A stretch of DNA of 64,000 nt. It comes from CAVQBP01 sp963782475 (GTDB lineage: Bacteria > Bacteroidota > Ignavibacteria > Ignavibacteriales > Ignavibacteriaceae). Shown here one piece after another: positions 25,571 to 34,646 of this stretch (position 1 is the stretch's first letter; every line of letters begins with the position of its first letter). The notes beneath the pieces were generated by a model. That model was given only the letters and a program-made list of their open reading frames with translations. It made no database searches and was not told the DNA's origin. Both the position numbers and the translations under genes were made by a program. The DNA is taken from the NCBI GenBank assembly GCA_963782475.1, contig CAWAJW010000013.1, forward strand, positions 62,001 through 126,000, written 5' to 3'.

Positions 25571-26158
25571 ATGAGAAAAATTATTGTAGCAGAGTTCATC
25601 ACACTTGACGGGGTGATTCAGGCGCCGGGCGGAAAAGAGGAAGATACCGACGGCGGCTTTGAGCACGGCGGCTGGACATGGCCCTATTGGCATGATGATA
25701 TAGGGAAGCATTTTTTCCAGTTAATGGAAAATGCCGATGCACTGCTGCTCGGACGAAAGACCTGGCAAATCCACGGAAACGCCTTTGAGCCGATGCCGGA
25801 TAGTGATCCGTTCGGTGCCGCAATGAACAGCGTCCGCAAATATGTTGTTTCCACCACTTTGAAATCAACAGGGGCCTGGCGCAACTCTACTCTTATTAAC
25901 GGCAGCGTAATTGAAGAAGTGAGCCGCTTAAAACAGCAGTCTGGAAAAGACATGCTCATTGATGGAAGCAGCATGTTAGTGCATATGCTTGTAGAAAATA
26001 ATCTTGTAGATGAATACGCTTTACACATTTATCCACTTGTGCTGGGCAGCGGCAAGCGATTGTTCCCTGATGGTAAGTACGTCAAGCTGAAACTAATAGA
26101 ATCTCAAGCTCTGCCGACAGGTGTTGTGTTTCAACGTTATTTATCTTCAGATAAATGA
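25571..26158 (+). CDS. RibD C-terminal/dihydrofolate reductase-family protein
   Basis: 195 residues. It starts RKIIVAEFITLDGVIQAPGG and has 'EHGGWTWPYWHDDIGKHFFQ', LLLGRKTWQIHGNAF, DMLIDGSSMLVHMLVENNLV and LHIYPLVLGSGKRLFPDG. It is the RibD_C/DHFR-like fold, with the NADPH-binding segment near the middle. The first 300 bases are visibly richer in G and C than all flanking genes (runs such as GGCGCCGGGCGG), which suggests recent acquisition from another lineage. It is followed by another family member after a 13-base gap. Confidence 0.9.
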   Translation: MRKIIVAEFITLDGVIQAPGGKEEDTDGGFEHGGWTWPYWHDDIGKHFFQLMENADALLLGRKTWQIHGNAFEPMPDSDPFGAAMNSVRKYVVSTTLKSTGAWRNSTLINGSVIEEVSRLKQQSGKDMLIDGSSMLVHMLVENNLVDEYALHIYPLVLGSGKRLFPDGKYVKLKLIESQALPTGVVFQRYLSSDK

Positions 26159-26171
26159 AAGGAAATCAAAA

Positions 26172-26816
26172 TTGCAAAAATTACGAGTAGCTAATTTTTC
26201 CATTTCAATAGATGGATTTGGTGCCGGTCCTAACCAGGATATTAATAATCCCTTAGGTGTCGGAGGTATGAATTTGCATCAATGGTTTTTCCCTACAGAT
26301 ATATTTCAAAAAATGCACAGCGGGAAACCGGGAGAAACAGGTAAGGATAATGATTATGCGGCAAGAGGGTTTGAAAATGTAGGCGCATGGATAATGGGCA
26401 GAAACATGTTCGGTCCGGTTAGAGGAAATTGGCCGGATGATGATTGGAAGGGATGGTGGGGGAAAAATCCGCCTTATCATTGTCCGGTTTGCGTTCTTAC
26501 AAACCATGCAAGGGAATCGATTATTATGGAAGGCGGAACAATATTTCATTTTGTAACTGAAGGAATTGAAACAGCGCTTGAACGTGCAAAACAATCAGCT
26601 AACGGTAAAGATGTTTTAGTAGGCGGCGGCGTTAACACCATTCGACAATATTTGAAAGCAAAACTAATTGATGAAATACATATAGCAATTTCACCAATAA
26701 TTTTGGGTTCAGGAGAAAAACTTTTCAATCATATTAATTTAGTCGAGCTTGGATATAAGTGCATTGAAAGTACTCTGACCGAAAAAGCTATGCATATTAT
26801 ACTGGCCAAAGTGTAA
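26172..26816 (+). CDS. RibD C-terminal/dihydrofolate reductase-family protein
   Basis: I choose a TTG start at 26172 (214 residues), placed after GAAAGGAAATC. An in-frame ATG at 26121 lies inside the previous gene and adds non-homologous residues. It begins KLRVANFSISIDGFGAGPNQ and has WIMGRNMFGPVRGNW, 'KDVLVGGGVNTIRQYLKAKL' and IHIAISPIILGSGEKLF. The larger insert around residues 40-110 (GGMNLHQWFFPTDIF, WWGKNPPYHCPVCVL) marks the longer subgroup of the family. It is probably co-transcribed with the upstream paralogue. Confidence 0.88.
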   Translation: MQKLRVANFSISIDGFGAGPNQDINNPLGVGGMNLHQWFFPTDIFQKMHSGKPGETGKDNDYAARGFENVGAWIMGRNMFGPVRGNWPDDDWKGWWGKNPPYHCPVCVLTNHARESIIMEGGTIFHFVTEGIETALERAKQSANGKDVLVGGGVNTIRQYLKAKLIDEIHIAISPIILGSGEKLFNHINLVELGYKCIESTLTEKAMHIILAKV

Positions 26817-26858
26817 AAATATAATTACTAACAACTTTAATAATAAGGAGTAATCATT

Positions 26859-27287
26859 ATGTCAAAGATGAATCCCGTTGTACATTTCGAAATGCCTGCC
26901 GAAAATAAAAAACGAATGGCAGACTTTTATACTAATGTTTTTGGTTGGAAAATCCAGCAGCTTGGGCCTGAGATGGGAGAGTATATGGTTGTCTCAACTT
27001 CTGAAACAGACGAAAAAACTATGCGCCCAAAAGAAGCGGGAATGATAAATGGCGGCTTTTATCAAAAAACTGATGACCCGGTTTCAAACCATCCTTCGGT
27101 TGTTATTGCAGTTGACGACATCAGAAAAGCAATGAAAAAAGTATCCGACGCAGGCGGTAAGGTTTTGGGCGGTGATCCGAAAAATCCGGGCGAACCAGGA
27201 GATATTCCCGGCGTCGGTCTTTATTGTTCAATTATTGATACCGAAGGTAACCGTGTGGGCATGCTGCAACCTTTAACCCGTATGTAG
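26859..27287 (+). CDS. VOC-family (glyoxalase-fold) protein
   Basis: 142 residues, starting with 'NPVVHFEMPAENKKRMADFY' and VFGWKIQQLGPEMGEY. The second module ends 'GLYCSIIDTEGNRVGMLQPL'. It belongs to the group related to CFP30B/LapB, with one metal-type site formed across the two modules. The function is unknown. The start is well placed behind AATAAGGAGTAATC. Confidence 0.88.
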   Translation: MSKMNPVVHFEMPAENKKRMADFYTNVFGWKIQQLGPEMGEYMVVSTSETDEKTMRPKEAGMINGGFYQKTDDPVSNHPSVVIAVDDIRKAMKKVSDAGGKVLGGDPKNPGEPGDIPGVGLYCSIIDTEGNRVGMLQPLTRM

Positions 27288-27352
27288 CATTTATTTTTGA
27301 TTATTTTTATTTGAACAGTCAACTGAATGGCAGTAAAATGATTGAAGGTTTA

Positions 27353-27655
27353 ATGACAACAAAAGGAACATTGCGTATATGTCCGAAAGGACACAAATAT
27401 TATAAAAGCACGGATTGTCCGACCTGTCCTGTTTGTGAAAGTAAACTTAAAACGAATAATGAACTGCTCGATGCCTTAAGTACACCGGCAAGAAGGGCAT
27501 TTAAAAAAGAAGGAATAACAACTTTAATAAAGCTGGCAAAATATAGTGAAGAAGAAATTCTTAAACTTCATGGAGTAGGCCCATCTACTTTACCTGTATT
27601 AAAAAAATTACTGAAGAAAAAAAACTTAATTTTAAAAAATAGAATTACATTATGA
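27353..27655 (+). CDS. Zinc-ribbon plus RNA polymerase alpha-CTD-like helix-hairpin-helix protein
   Basis: I take the ATG at 27353 (about 100 residues), behind GAAGG. Upstream ATGs at 27311 and 27338 are possible. The N-terminal part has C-x7-H-x8-C-x2-C-x2-C spacing (CPKGHKYYKSTDCPTCPVC), a small zinc ribbon. Residues 40-85 (STPARRAFKKEGITTLIKLA, EILKLHGVGPSTLPVL) resemble the C-terminal domain of the RNA polymerase alpha subunit (HHH fold). In Bacteroidota such stand-alone proteins are annotated 'RNA polymerase alpha subunit C-terminal domain-containing'. It ends in an ATGA overlap with the DHFR-like gene, so the two are translationally coupled. Its job is unknown. Confidence 0.82.
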   Translation: MTTKGTLRICPKGHKYYKSTDCPTCPVCESKLKTNNELLDALSTPARRAFKKEGITTLIKLAKYSEEEILKLHGVGPSTLPVLKKLLKKKNLILKNRITL

Positions 27656-28200
27656 GAAAAGTAACCTTTGCAATAAATATAACAATTGACGGCTTTGCTG
27701 ATCATACTGCCGGGATTGCTGACGATGAGCTGCATAAATTTTTTGCAGATTATTTAGCCGATGTAAGCATAGTTCTACTCGGGCGAAAAACTTATGAAAT
27801 GATGGCTAGTTACTGGCCTCACGCTAGAGAAGATCCGGAAAGTACTAAAAGCGAGATCGAATTTGCGGATAGATACAACAGTATAGAGAAACTCGTCTTT
27901 TCAAGAACGTTAAATAGAGTAGATTGGAACAATACAACTTTGAATAAAGGAAACTTAATTAACGAGGTGGAAAAGATGAAAGAACTGAACGGTAAAAGTA
28001 TTTCTGCGGGAAGCCTAAGTATAGCAGAGCAGCTAGCAAAAAGAAATTTAATTGATGAATTTTGGTTTTTAATTCATCCGATCATTTTAGGAAAAGGTAA
28101 ACAATTGTTTGAAGATTTTGATAAGAGGTTGAACTTTAAATTAATCGACACAAGAACATTTAAATCCGGTGTAGTTGTTTTACATTACATAAAACCATAA
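27652..28200 (+). CDS. RibD C-terminal/dihydrofolate reductase-family protein
   Basis: 182 residues, starting 'RKVTFAINITIDGFADHTAG', with 'VLLGRKTYEMMASYWPHARE', LVFSRTLNRVDWNNTTL and FWFLIHPIILGKGKQLF. It is the RibD_C/DHFR-like fold. It overlaps the alpha-CTD-like gene by an ATGA and lies 11 bases ahead of the DUF1801 gene, so 27353-28589 is a three-gene operon. It is the last of the four paralogues. Confidence 0.9.
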   Translation: MRKVTFAINITIDGFADHTAGIADDELHKFFADYLADVSIVLLGRKTYEMMASYWPHAREDPESTKSEIEFADRYNSIEKLVFSRTLNRVDWNNTTLNKGNLINEVEKMKELNGKSISAGSLSIAEQLAKRNLIDEFWFLIHPIILGKGKQLFEDFDKRLNFKLIDTRTFKSGVVVLHYIKP

Positions 28201-28211
28201 GATGGTTTTCT

Positions 28212-28589
28212 ATGAAATCAAATAAAAAATTATTTGAAACTATTGATAAATATATCGAAACCTTTCCGGATGAAATTCAAAAAATTTTACAAGAGATAAG
28301 GAAGACAATTAAAAAGGCTGCTCCTAAAGCGCAAGAAGTTATTAGCTATCAAATGCCGGCATTTAAACAGTTTGAAGTATTAGTTTATTTTGCTGCGTTT
28401 AAAAATCATATTGGATTTTTCCCGACTGCAAAACCAATTGAAATCTTTAAGGATGAGCTGAAAGATTATAAAACTTCTAAAGGAACTATTCAATTTCCTT
28501 TTAATAAAAAAATTCCTTTCGATCTAATTGCTCAAATTACAAAGTATAGAGTAGAAGAAGATTTAGAGAAACATAAGAAGAAAAAATGA
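28212..28589 (+). CDS. DUF1801/YdhG-like protein
   Basis: 125 residues, with 'ETIDKYIETFPDEIQKILQE', IRKTIKKAAPKAQEVISYQM and 'HIGFFPTAKPIEIFKDELKD' before a basic C-terminus. This is the DUF1801 fold (frataxin-like, YdhG/YjhA). Members have been proposed to handle intracellular iron, but this is not established. It is the last gene of the DHFR-like operon. After it the small-enzyme island ends. Confidence 0.88.
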   Translation: MKSNKKLFETIDKYIETFPDEIQKILQEIRKTIKKAAPKAQEVISYQMPAFKQFEVLVYFAAFKNHIGFFPTAKPIEIFKDELKDYKTSKGTIQFPFNKKIPFDLIAQITKYRVEEDLEKHKKKK

Positions 28590-28957
28590 AAAGCTGTATC
28601 TAATTTATCCGTGTATATATCAATTAAGTATTATCATAATTACCGGTTGAAGAGAAATTAAAAAAAAATCTTTAAGATATTTGATATTTAAAGAGAGTTA
28701 TATTACTATTGTAAACAGAGTTGAAAAAAATAAGCGGGAACCTTTTTAACTCGGGGCACAAATCTTACAATTCAAACTACGTAACCTAAAAATCAACTCA
28801 TCAATATAAATATCTGCAAATTTTTTGCTTTGTAATGCCTTATCATTTTGAAAATTGATAAGTGCTTATTTAGCAAAAGCAGATTTTTATAAGCGTTTTT
28901 AAACGAAGCGGGCTCTAATTAAATAAACATTTCTTAAACAAAATTACGGGGGTTAAA
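28590..28957. other. Intergenic region before the T9SS-exported protein
   Basis: AT-rich, with no frame worth naming. A small inverted repeat (CTTATCA and TGATAAG) is at about 28847-28870. A run of G (ACGGGGGTT) just before 28958 serves as the ribosome site of the next gene. I see no TAnnTTTG promoter box with confidence. Confidence 0.3.
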
Positions 28958-31387
28958 ATGAAAAAATGCGCGTTACTGCTCGTTGTTTTCTTATTTTCAT
29001 TCAGTTCTATTGCACTTTCCCAAATTCAACTAACCGGTTCAGGATATTCTCAGGATTTTAATACGCTGGCTGATACCGGGTCCTCCGATTTCTTGCCTGA
29101 CGGCTGGTACTTTTTTGAAAGCGGAGCAGATGCTGATAGTCTGTATTCAGCTAACACAGGCAGCTCCAGAACCGGCGATACTTATAGCTTTGGTTTGGTG
29201 GATAGTACAGACAGGGCTCTTGGGAGTATTCGTTCCGGCACACTCAATTCAATATTCGGCGCAAATTTTATAAATAACAGTGGTGATGTTATTGCCCTGA
29301 TTCATATAACATATACGGGTGAACAATGGAGAGCCGGTTCAGCCAGCAGAAGTGAAGCTGACAGCCTGATATTCCAATATAGTATAAATGCTACAAGTCT
29401 ATCCGACGGTGATTGGACAAATATTGAGCAGCTTGACTTCTTCAGTCCTAATACCGGTATTTCAGGAACATTGAACGGTAATTTACCTGGAAACCGTACT
29501 GAAATTACTTATACAATTACCGGGCTATCAATTCCTGTTGGTACTGAATTTTGGATTAGATGGAAGGATGTTGATGTATCTTCATCCGATGATGGTTTGG
29601 CTATAGATGATTTTCAAATTGATTTAACTTCACCTCCGGTAACATTTAAAATTACTCCTTTATCTTTGCATTTCGATACGGTTGTTGTTGGCAGCTCAAG
29701 TACTCTTCACGCAACAATTAAAAATGAAGGAACAGCCGATGATCTGGTAATTACGAATGTTGAATCGACTAACCCGGCATTTGATCTATTACCAAATACA
29801 TTTCCTGTTACTCTATCACCAGGGGATACGGAACTGTTTGAGATTACTTTTACTCCATCGGATAATGGGCCCGAAACAGGGACAATAATCTTTACACACA
29901 ATGCCCCGGGTTCCCCCTCCTCTCTATCTTTATCCGGCATTGGTCAGTCTCAATTATCAGGCGGGGTACTGAAATTTAAGTCGCCGGAAAGAAATCTTTT
30001 AGATGGAACTGCTGGTAATCCCGACACTGTTGTACTAAGCGGTTATTCCGGGAAGTCCTTAAAGGCATTGCAGTTTAATCTTTTAATTGGTAATTCAACC
30101 GGCGGATTAATCTTAAGATCCGTTGCACGAGGTCCGGCAATTCCGGCAAATCAATTTAATTTCAGCTATGAAATATTCCGGGGCAGCTATTTGCCTGATG
30201 GTTCATCAGTTGATACCGTTAAAATAGTTATTCTGGGGAATGGTGCGAACGCAATAACATCCAACCAGAGTGAACAGGACTTAGTTGTTTTTTCATATGA
30301 TATTGTGAGTATATCGGGAGTTTCCCTTCAAACTTTCAACCATTTATCTGAAGTAAAAGGCGCGACTATCTCACCAGTCACTGATGCCGACCTAGGAACT
30401 GGACCCGACGAGACGATTAATATTCTTAACGGAACTCTTGAAGGAATACTGGGCGATGTTAACCTGGATAACCAGGTTAATATATTAGATATCCTCTTAA
30501 TGATCGATTATATAATTGACAGAGTAAAATTTAGTTCCAGTCAATTCTTTAACGGTGATATATCTCCCTGGACTCTGGATGATCCGCTTCCTACAAGAGA
30601 TGGGAAAATTGATGTACTTGATCTGGCGGTTTTGCAGAACATTGTGCTAACAGGAATCTATCCAAGTAAATCCCCGGTTCATAAAGCCGGAATAAACTCT
30701 AATAAATTTACGGTAAGCACAATACATAAGCTTACTCCCGGAATAGATGCAAAAATTACATTTTATTTTACCAGAGATGGTATATCTGTCGGTTTAGAAT
30801 CATTAAAAAAAGTAAAGGGTTTGCAAATTGAGTTAAATAATCTAGGATTATCAATTCCGCAAAATACTAAAATGAATTCAATTTTTAACCAGGCACTATA
30901 TTATCAGGAAAATTCCTTTTTAAGAATGCTTTCTTATGATGATCATGCTGCTCCACTCGATGAAGGTGAATATATAATTGCCTCTATTCCTTTTAATCTC
31001 AGCAATCCGGAAGATTTAGTTGTTGAAAATCTTATAGTAGCTGATGAGAATAATAATTATATGGAAAAAGTAGAAACGGAAATCGTATATGAAAACCCAA
31101 ATGTTCCGACAAATTATTCTTTAAGTCAGAATTATCCTAACCCTTTCAATCCTGCTACACTTATAAAATTTTCAATTCCAAAGGATGAGTTCGTTACAAT
31201 TAAAGTATTTAATATAATCGGTCAGCAAATAATTACTCTCTTCTCAGATAACATGAAGGCGGGTACTTACTCATTAAGCTGGAATGGTTTGGATCAGAAT
31301 GGGAGACAGGTAAGCAGCGGAAGTTATATATACAGGATGACGGCAGGTGAATTCACTCAATCAAAAAAAATGATATATATGAAATAA
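28958..31387 (+). CDS. Secreted T9SS-sorted protein with choice-of-anchor D and dockerin-like repeats
   Basis: 809 residues. The signal peptide ends near SIALSQ (about residue 22). A compositionally beta-rich N-terminal part, which may bind a carbohydrate or anchor, is followed at about 232-330 by an Ig-like choice-of-anchor D (HYDIN/ASPM) module. At about 495-575 two calcium-type loops look like a dockerin domain (LGDVNLDNQVNILDILLMID and DGKIDVLDLAVLQNI). The last 85 residues are a type IX secretion sorting domain starting NYSLSQNYPNPFNPATLIKF. It is exported to the cell surface and cleaved by the T9SS. A strong terminator follows. Confidence 0.9.
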   Translation: MKKCALLLVVFLFSFSSIALSQIQLTGSGYSQDFNTLADTGSSDFLPDGWYFFESGADADSLYSANTGSSRTGDTYSFGLVDSTDRALGSIRSGTLNSIFGANFINNSGDVIALIHITYTGEQWRAGSASRSEADSLIFQYSINATSLSDGDWTNIEQLDFFSPNTGISGTLNGNLPGNRTEITYTITGLSIPVGTEFWIRWKDVDVSSSDDGLAIDDFQIDLTSPPVTFKITPLSLHFDTVVVGSSSTLHATIKNEGTADDLVITNVESTNPAFDLLPNTFPVTLSPGDTELFEITFTPSDNGPETGTIIFTHNAPGSPSSLSLSGIGQSQLSGGVLKFKSPERNLLDGTAGNPDTVVLSGYSGKSLKALQFNLLIGNSTGGLILRSVARGPAIPANQFNFSYEIFRGSYLPDGSSVDTVKIVILGNGANAITSNQSEQDLVVFSYDIVSISGVSLQTFNHLSEVKGATISPVTDADLGTGPDETINILNGTLEGILGDVNLDNQVNILDILLMIDYIIDRVKFSSSQFFNGDISPWTLDDPLPTRDGKIDVLDLAVLQNIVLTGIYPSKSPVHKAGINSNKFTVSTIHKLTPGIDAKITFYFTRDGISVGLESLKKVKGLQIELNNLGLSIPQNTKMNSIFNQALYYQENSFLRMLSYDDHAAPLDEGEYIIASIPFNLSNPEDLVVENLIVADENNNYMEKVETEIVYENPNVPTNYSLSQNYPNPFNPATLIKFSIPKDEFVTIKVFNIIGQQIITLFSDNMKAGTYSLSWNGLDQNGRQVSSGSYIYRMTAGEFTQSKKMIYMK

Positions 31388-31430
31388 TAATTCGAATTAA
31401 AAAATTATGTCAATGTACATAGCTTCAATA

Positions 31431-31457
31431 AAGTGGATGCAAAATTTGCATCCACTT
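31431..31457 (+). terminator. Intrinsic terminator after the T9SS-sorted protein
   Basis: AAGTGGATGCAAA and TTTGCATCCACTT form a perfect 13-bp stem with a single-base loop, followed by CTTCTTTAAA. It is placed 44 bases after the stop of the upstream gene. The nearly loop-free stem may function in both directions. Confidence 0.8.
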
Positions 31458-31690
31458 CTTTAAATAGAGAATCAAATATGAAATCTCACAAAAATGAATT
31501 CCTGATTCACTTAATACCATTCTGCATACAGATAAATTGCCATTTTATTTTTTTATAATTAAACTATTTTTTTTCCCTAAAACTAATAATTCATTCTTGT
31601 CATAACGGCTGCAATCTAATAACTTTGCAATAAGATATAATGAGATAAATAGTTAAAGATTAAATCTCAAAATTTAGAAGGATATAAAAA

Positions 31691-32686
31691 ATGAAATCTA
31701 GAACATTAGGAAATTCTGATCTAAATATATCTGTAGTTACATTCGGCGCATGGGCAGCAGGCGGATGGATGTGGGGAGGCACAGAGCAGAATGATGCCGT
31801 CAATGCAATTAGAGCAGCTTACGATTCCGGGGTAACTTCAATTGATACTGCTCCTGTATACGGACAAGGTAAAAGCGAAGAAGTTGTCGGTGAAGCAATA
31901 AAAATATTGCCGCGCGATAAAATCCAAATTTTAACTAAATACGGTTTGCGCTGGGATATTACAAAAGGAGAGTTCTATTTCAAAAGTATCAATAACCAGG
32001 GTAATCCTATTGATCTTTACAAATATGCCTCAAAGGAAAGTATCGTAAAAGAATGTGAAGACAGCCTGCGCAGATTGGGAACGGATTATATAGATTTATA
32101 CCAAATCCATTGGCCGGATCCGACAACCCCCATGCAGGAAACATTTGAAGCCGTAAACCGGCTAATAAAAGAAGGAAAAGTACGTTATGCCGGGGTTTGT
32201 AATTATGATGCATCGCAAATGAAAGAAGCCGGAAAATATATCGGTCTGGTTTCGGACCAGGTTCCTTACAGTATTTTAAAAAGGCAGATTGAAGATGAAT
32301 TGGTTCCATATGCAATTAAAAATAAAAAAGCAATTTTAGCATACAGCCCTTTGCAGTTAGGAATACTTACCGGGAAAATGAAACCGGGTCAGAAATTTCC
32401 CGAAGGGGATCTTAGGAACGATTCGTTCTATTTCAAAGATGAAAACATCAAGCGTGTAAATAATTTTCTAATGAAAATAAAACCTATAGCTGATGAGAAA
32501 AATGCTACGCTGGGACAAATAGTAATTAGCTGGACAATTGAGCAGCCCGGAATAACAATAGCACTGGTCGGTGCCCGTAATGCGAAGCAAGCCATGGAAA
32601 ATGCGAAAGCAGCCGATATAAGATTAAGTTCTGAAGATTTAGATAGGATTACAAAAGAATTAAGCAAGCTTGAACTTATAAAATAA
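31691..32686 (+). CDS. Aldo/keto reductase
   Basis: 331 residues of the (beta/alpha)8 AKR fold. The catalytic tetrad is D52, Y57, K83 and H140, read from TSIDTAPVYGQGKSE, ILTKYGLRWD and DLYQIHWPDPTTP. The NADPH-binding end is GVCNYDASQM, and VGARNAKQAMENAKAAD near the C-terminus. It is closest to the AKR11/YhdN-like group of general aldehyde reductases. It reduces aldehydes or ketones with NADPH; substrate unknown. A GH2 gene runs convergently 100 bases downstream. Confidence 0.92.
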   Translation: MKSRTLGNSDLNISVVTFGAWAAGGWMWGGTEQNDAVNAIRAAYDSGVTSIDTAPVYGQGKSEEVVGEAIKILPRDKIQILTKYGLRWDITKGEFYFKSINNQGNPIDLYKYASKESIVKECEDSLRRLGTDYIDLYQIHWPDPTTPMQETFEAVNRLIKEGKVRYAGVCNYDASQMKEAGKYIGLVSDQVPYSILKRQIEDELVPYAIKNKKAILAYSPLQLGILTGKMKPGQKFPEGDLRNDSFYFKDENIKRVNNFLMKIKPIADEKNATLGQIVISWTIEQPGITIALVGARNAKQAMENAKAADIRLSSEDLDRITKELSKLELIK

Positions 32687-32785
32687 ATACCAATCAATAC
32701 GGAGGCAAGATATACCAATACTAATATTTAATTGGATGTTGATTATCTAAATTTGATCAAATCCCATCATCATATGGATAGTGAC

Positions 32786-34573
32786 TTATTTGTTTTCCAA
32801 ATCCTTATAAAACTTTTGTAAAATATAGAAAGCTTCTTTCTTCTCACCCCTATCTGAAATTAAACCTTTCCTGTTCCAAAAATCCTGTATACCGGGGAGA
32901 ACTCTTCTAGGTGAACGAAAATCCATTAATATCCACGGAGTCATCCCTTTAATGAACGATACTTTTTTCAGCATATTTACTTGATGTTTATAAACATTTG
33001 CCTGAAACTCTTCGGTCCATCTTGTCGAATCATCTCCATGATTTCCATATAATGCACCGGCTCCGAATTCACTTATTATTACCGGTTTATTATATGCACA
33101 TTTCCAAACCAGGTTATCTGCTTTTGAAGGTAAACCGTCATACCAGCCAATATACTCGTTATCACCGATTACATCAAGATTTTTTCCAAAAGGATCATCA
33201 ATCATTAAAGTGGTATCATTTATATAATGTCTTTCAAGAGCTGCCGTAATTAACCTTGTAGGATCGAGCTTACGTGCTGATTCAGCCAATGAAGTTAAAA
33301 ATTTTGTTCTTAGTTCATTTATAGGAGTTTCGTTTGACATAGACCAGAGAATTACTGCAGCCCTGTTCTTATCACGCGTAATCTCTTCCTTAAGCTGATT
33401 CTCTGCATTTGCAAGTGTAGAATCATTATCCCATAAAATTGTCCAGTAAACAGGAATTTCGGACCAGACTAATATCCCAAGTTTATCCGCCATACGAATC
33501 ATATGTTCATTATGAGGGTAATGGGCTAATCTAACAAAATTACAGTTTAGCTCTTTTGCCCAGCCGAGCAATATTTCTGCATCTTCCTTGCTGAAAGCTC
33601 TGCCTGAACGAATCGGAGCTTCTTCATGAATTGAAATTCCTCTTAGAAATATCGGTTTACCATTTAATAGAATATCAGTACCTTTTGTTTCAATTGTTCT
33701 AAAGCCGATTTGGTCTTTTACAGTATCAGTTTCCGATTCTATTATTACATCATAAAGCTTTGGATTATCCGGCGACCAGAGAGTAAGATTTGCAGCAAAA
33801 TCTAATTTAGCTAAACCATCGCTGTTAGTTTTTACCTTTGCTTCGATATTTCCTTCAGGAATTTTTAACATAACATTTTGATTTTTTCTATCGCCGTCAA
33901 GCTGCACCCAGCCGCTAATTTGATTTTCCGAACCTTTTTTCAATTGAATGAAATAATCTCTTATAAAAGTTGAAGGGACTTCAACTAATTTTACATCACG
34001 GGTAATCCCGCCGTAATTCCACCAATCTGTATTTAATGTCGGAACTGCTTCCCGTTTTCTTTTATTATCGACTTTTACAATAATGAAATTATCTTTTTCC
34101 TTGACCAGATTTGTTATTTCAAAATTAAAAGGAGTAAAACCGCCAATATGCTCACCCAATTTTTTCCCATTTAAATATACATCTGCCTGGTAATTAACAG
34201 CACCGAAATAGATAAATAATCTTTTCCCGGGTTTTATTTTGTAATCAAAATCTTTCTTGTACCAGATGGTTCCTTCATATAGAAATAATTTTTCTTTTTG
34301 TGTATTCCAATCACCCGGAACATTAAGAAGAGCAGATTTATCGAAATCATATTCTACCAAATCGCTTTTTGATTTTGGTTTTTGATTTATAAAAAATCCG
34401 TTTTCGCTTGGCAGATACCGGTAATCATAATATCCCTGCTCGTAGGGATCTATAATTGTCTGCCATTTTCCGTTTAATGAGATACAGCTTCTGTTTTCGG
34501 TGTTCACGATTAGGGAAGGTGTTTGTGCATATATCATTGGAAATATAAATAAAGTTAATAAAAAAATTTTCAT
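32786..34573 (-). CDS. Glycoside hydrolase family 2 (beta-glucuronidase/beta-galactosidase-like)
   Basis: I take the ATG at 34573 (595 residues, MKIFLLTLFIFPMIYAQ), with a signal peptide cleaved after YAQ. An ATG 39 bases upstream is possible. The sugar-binding jelly-roll (about 30-180), an Ig-like domain (about 190-300) and the TIM barrel follow. The acid/base is E415 in WSMSNETPIN and the nucleophile E502 in VIISEFGAGA. At about 600 residues it has the compact form close to beta-glucuronidases. It acts in the periplasm or outside. Its product is probably taken up by the MFS gene located 73 bases upstream. Confidence 0.92.
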   Translation of the reverse strand: MKIFLLTLFIFPMIYAQTPSLIVNTENRSCISLNGKWQTIIDPYEQGYYDYRYLPSENGFFINQKPKSKSDLVEYDFDKSALLNVPGDWNTQKEKLFLYEGTIWYKKDFDYKIKPGKRLFIYFGAVNYQADVYLNGKKLGEHIGGFTPFNFEITNLVKEKDNFIIVKVDNKRKREAVPTLNTDWWNYGGITRDVKLVEVPSTFIRDYFIQLKKGSENQISGWVQLDGDRKNQNVMLKIPEGNIEAKVKTNSDGLAKLDFAANLTLWSPDNPKLYDVIIESETDTVKDQIGFRTIETKGTDILLNGKPIFLRGISIHEEAPIRSGRAFSKEDAEILLGWAKELNCNFVRLAHYPHNEHMIRMADKLGILVWSEIPVYWTILWDNDSTLANAENQLKEEITRDKNRAAVILWSMSNETPINELRTKFLTSLAESARKLDPTRLITAALERHYINDTTLMIDDPFGKNLDVIGDNEYIGWYDGLPSKADNLVWKCAYNKPVIISEFGAGALYGNHGDDSTRWTEEFQANVYKHQVNMLKKVSFIKGMTPWILMDFRSPRRVLPGIQDFWNRKGLISDRGEKKEAFYILQKFYKDLENK

Positions 34574-34646
34574 AAATAACCTTGCTAATAGACATTCATA
34601 GAGAGATTTCATTTACAGAAAATTAATCAATAGAGAACTTTCATTC

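Noticed and set aside
20218..28589. Integron-type gene-cassette array
   Set aside because: The gene content is cassette-like, but I find no attC-like inverted repeats with GTTRRRY ends between genes, no integrase, and some genes are translationally coupled.
31607..31634. Possible fifth operator copy upstream of the aldo/keto reductase (GGCTGCAATCTAATAACTTT)
   Set aside because: GCAATCTA is shared with site 4, but the second half is misplaced by 2-3 bases and no -7 box follows at the right distance.
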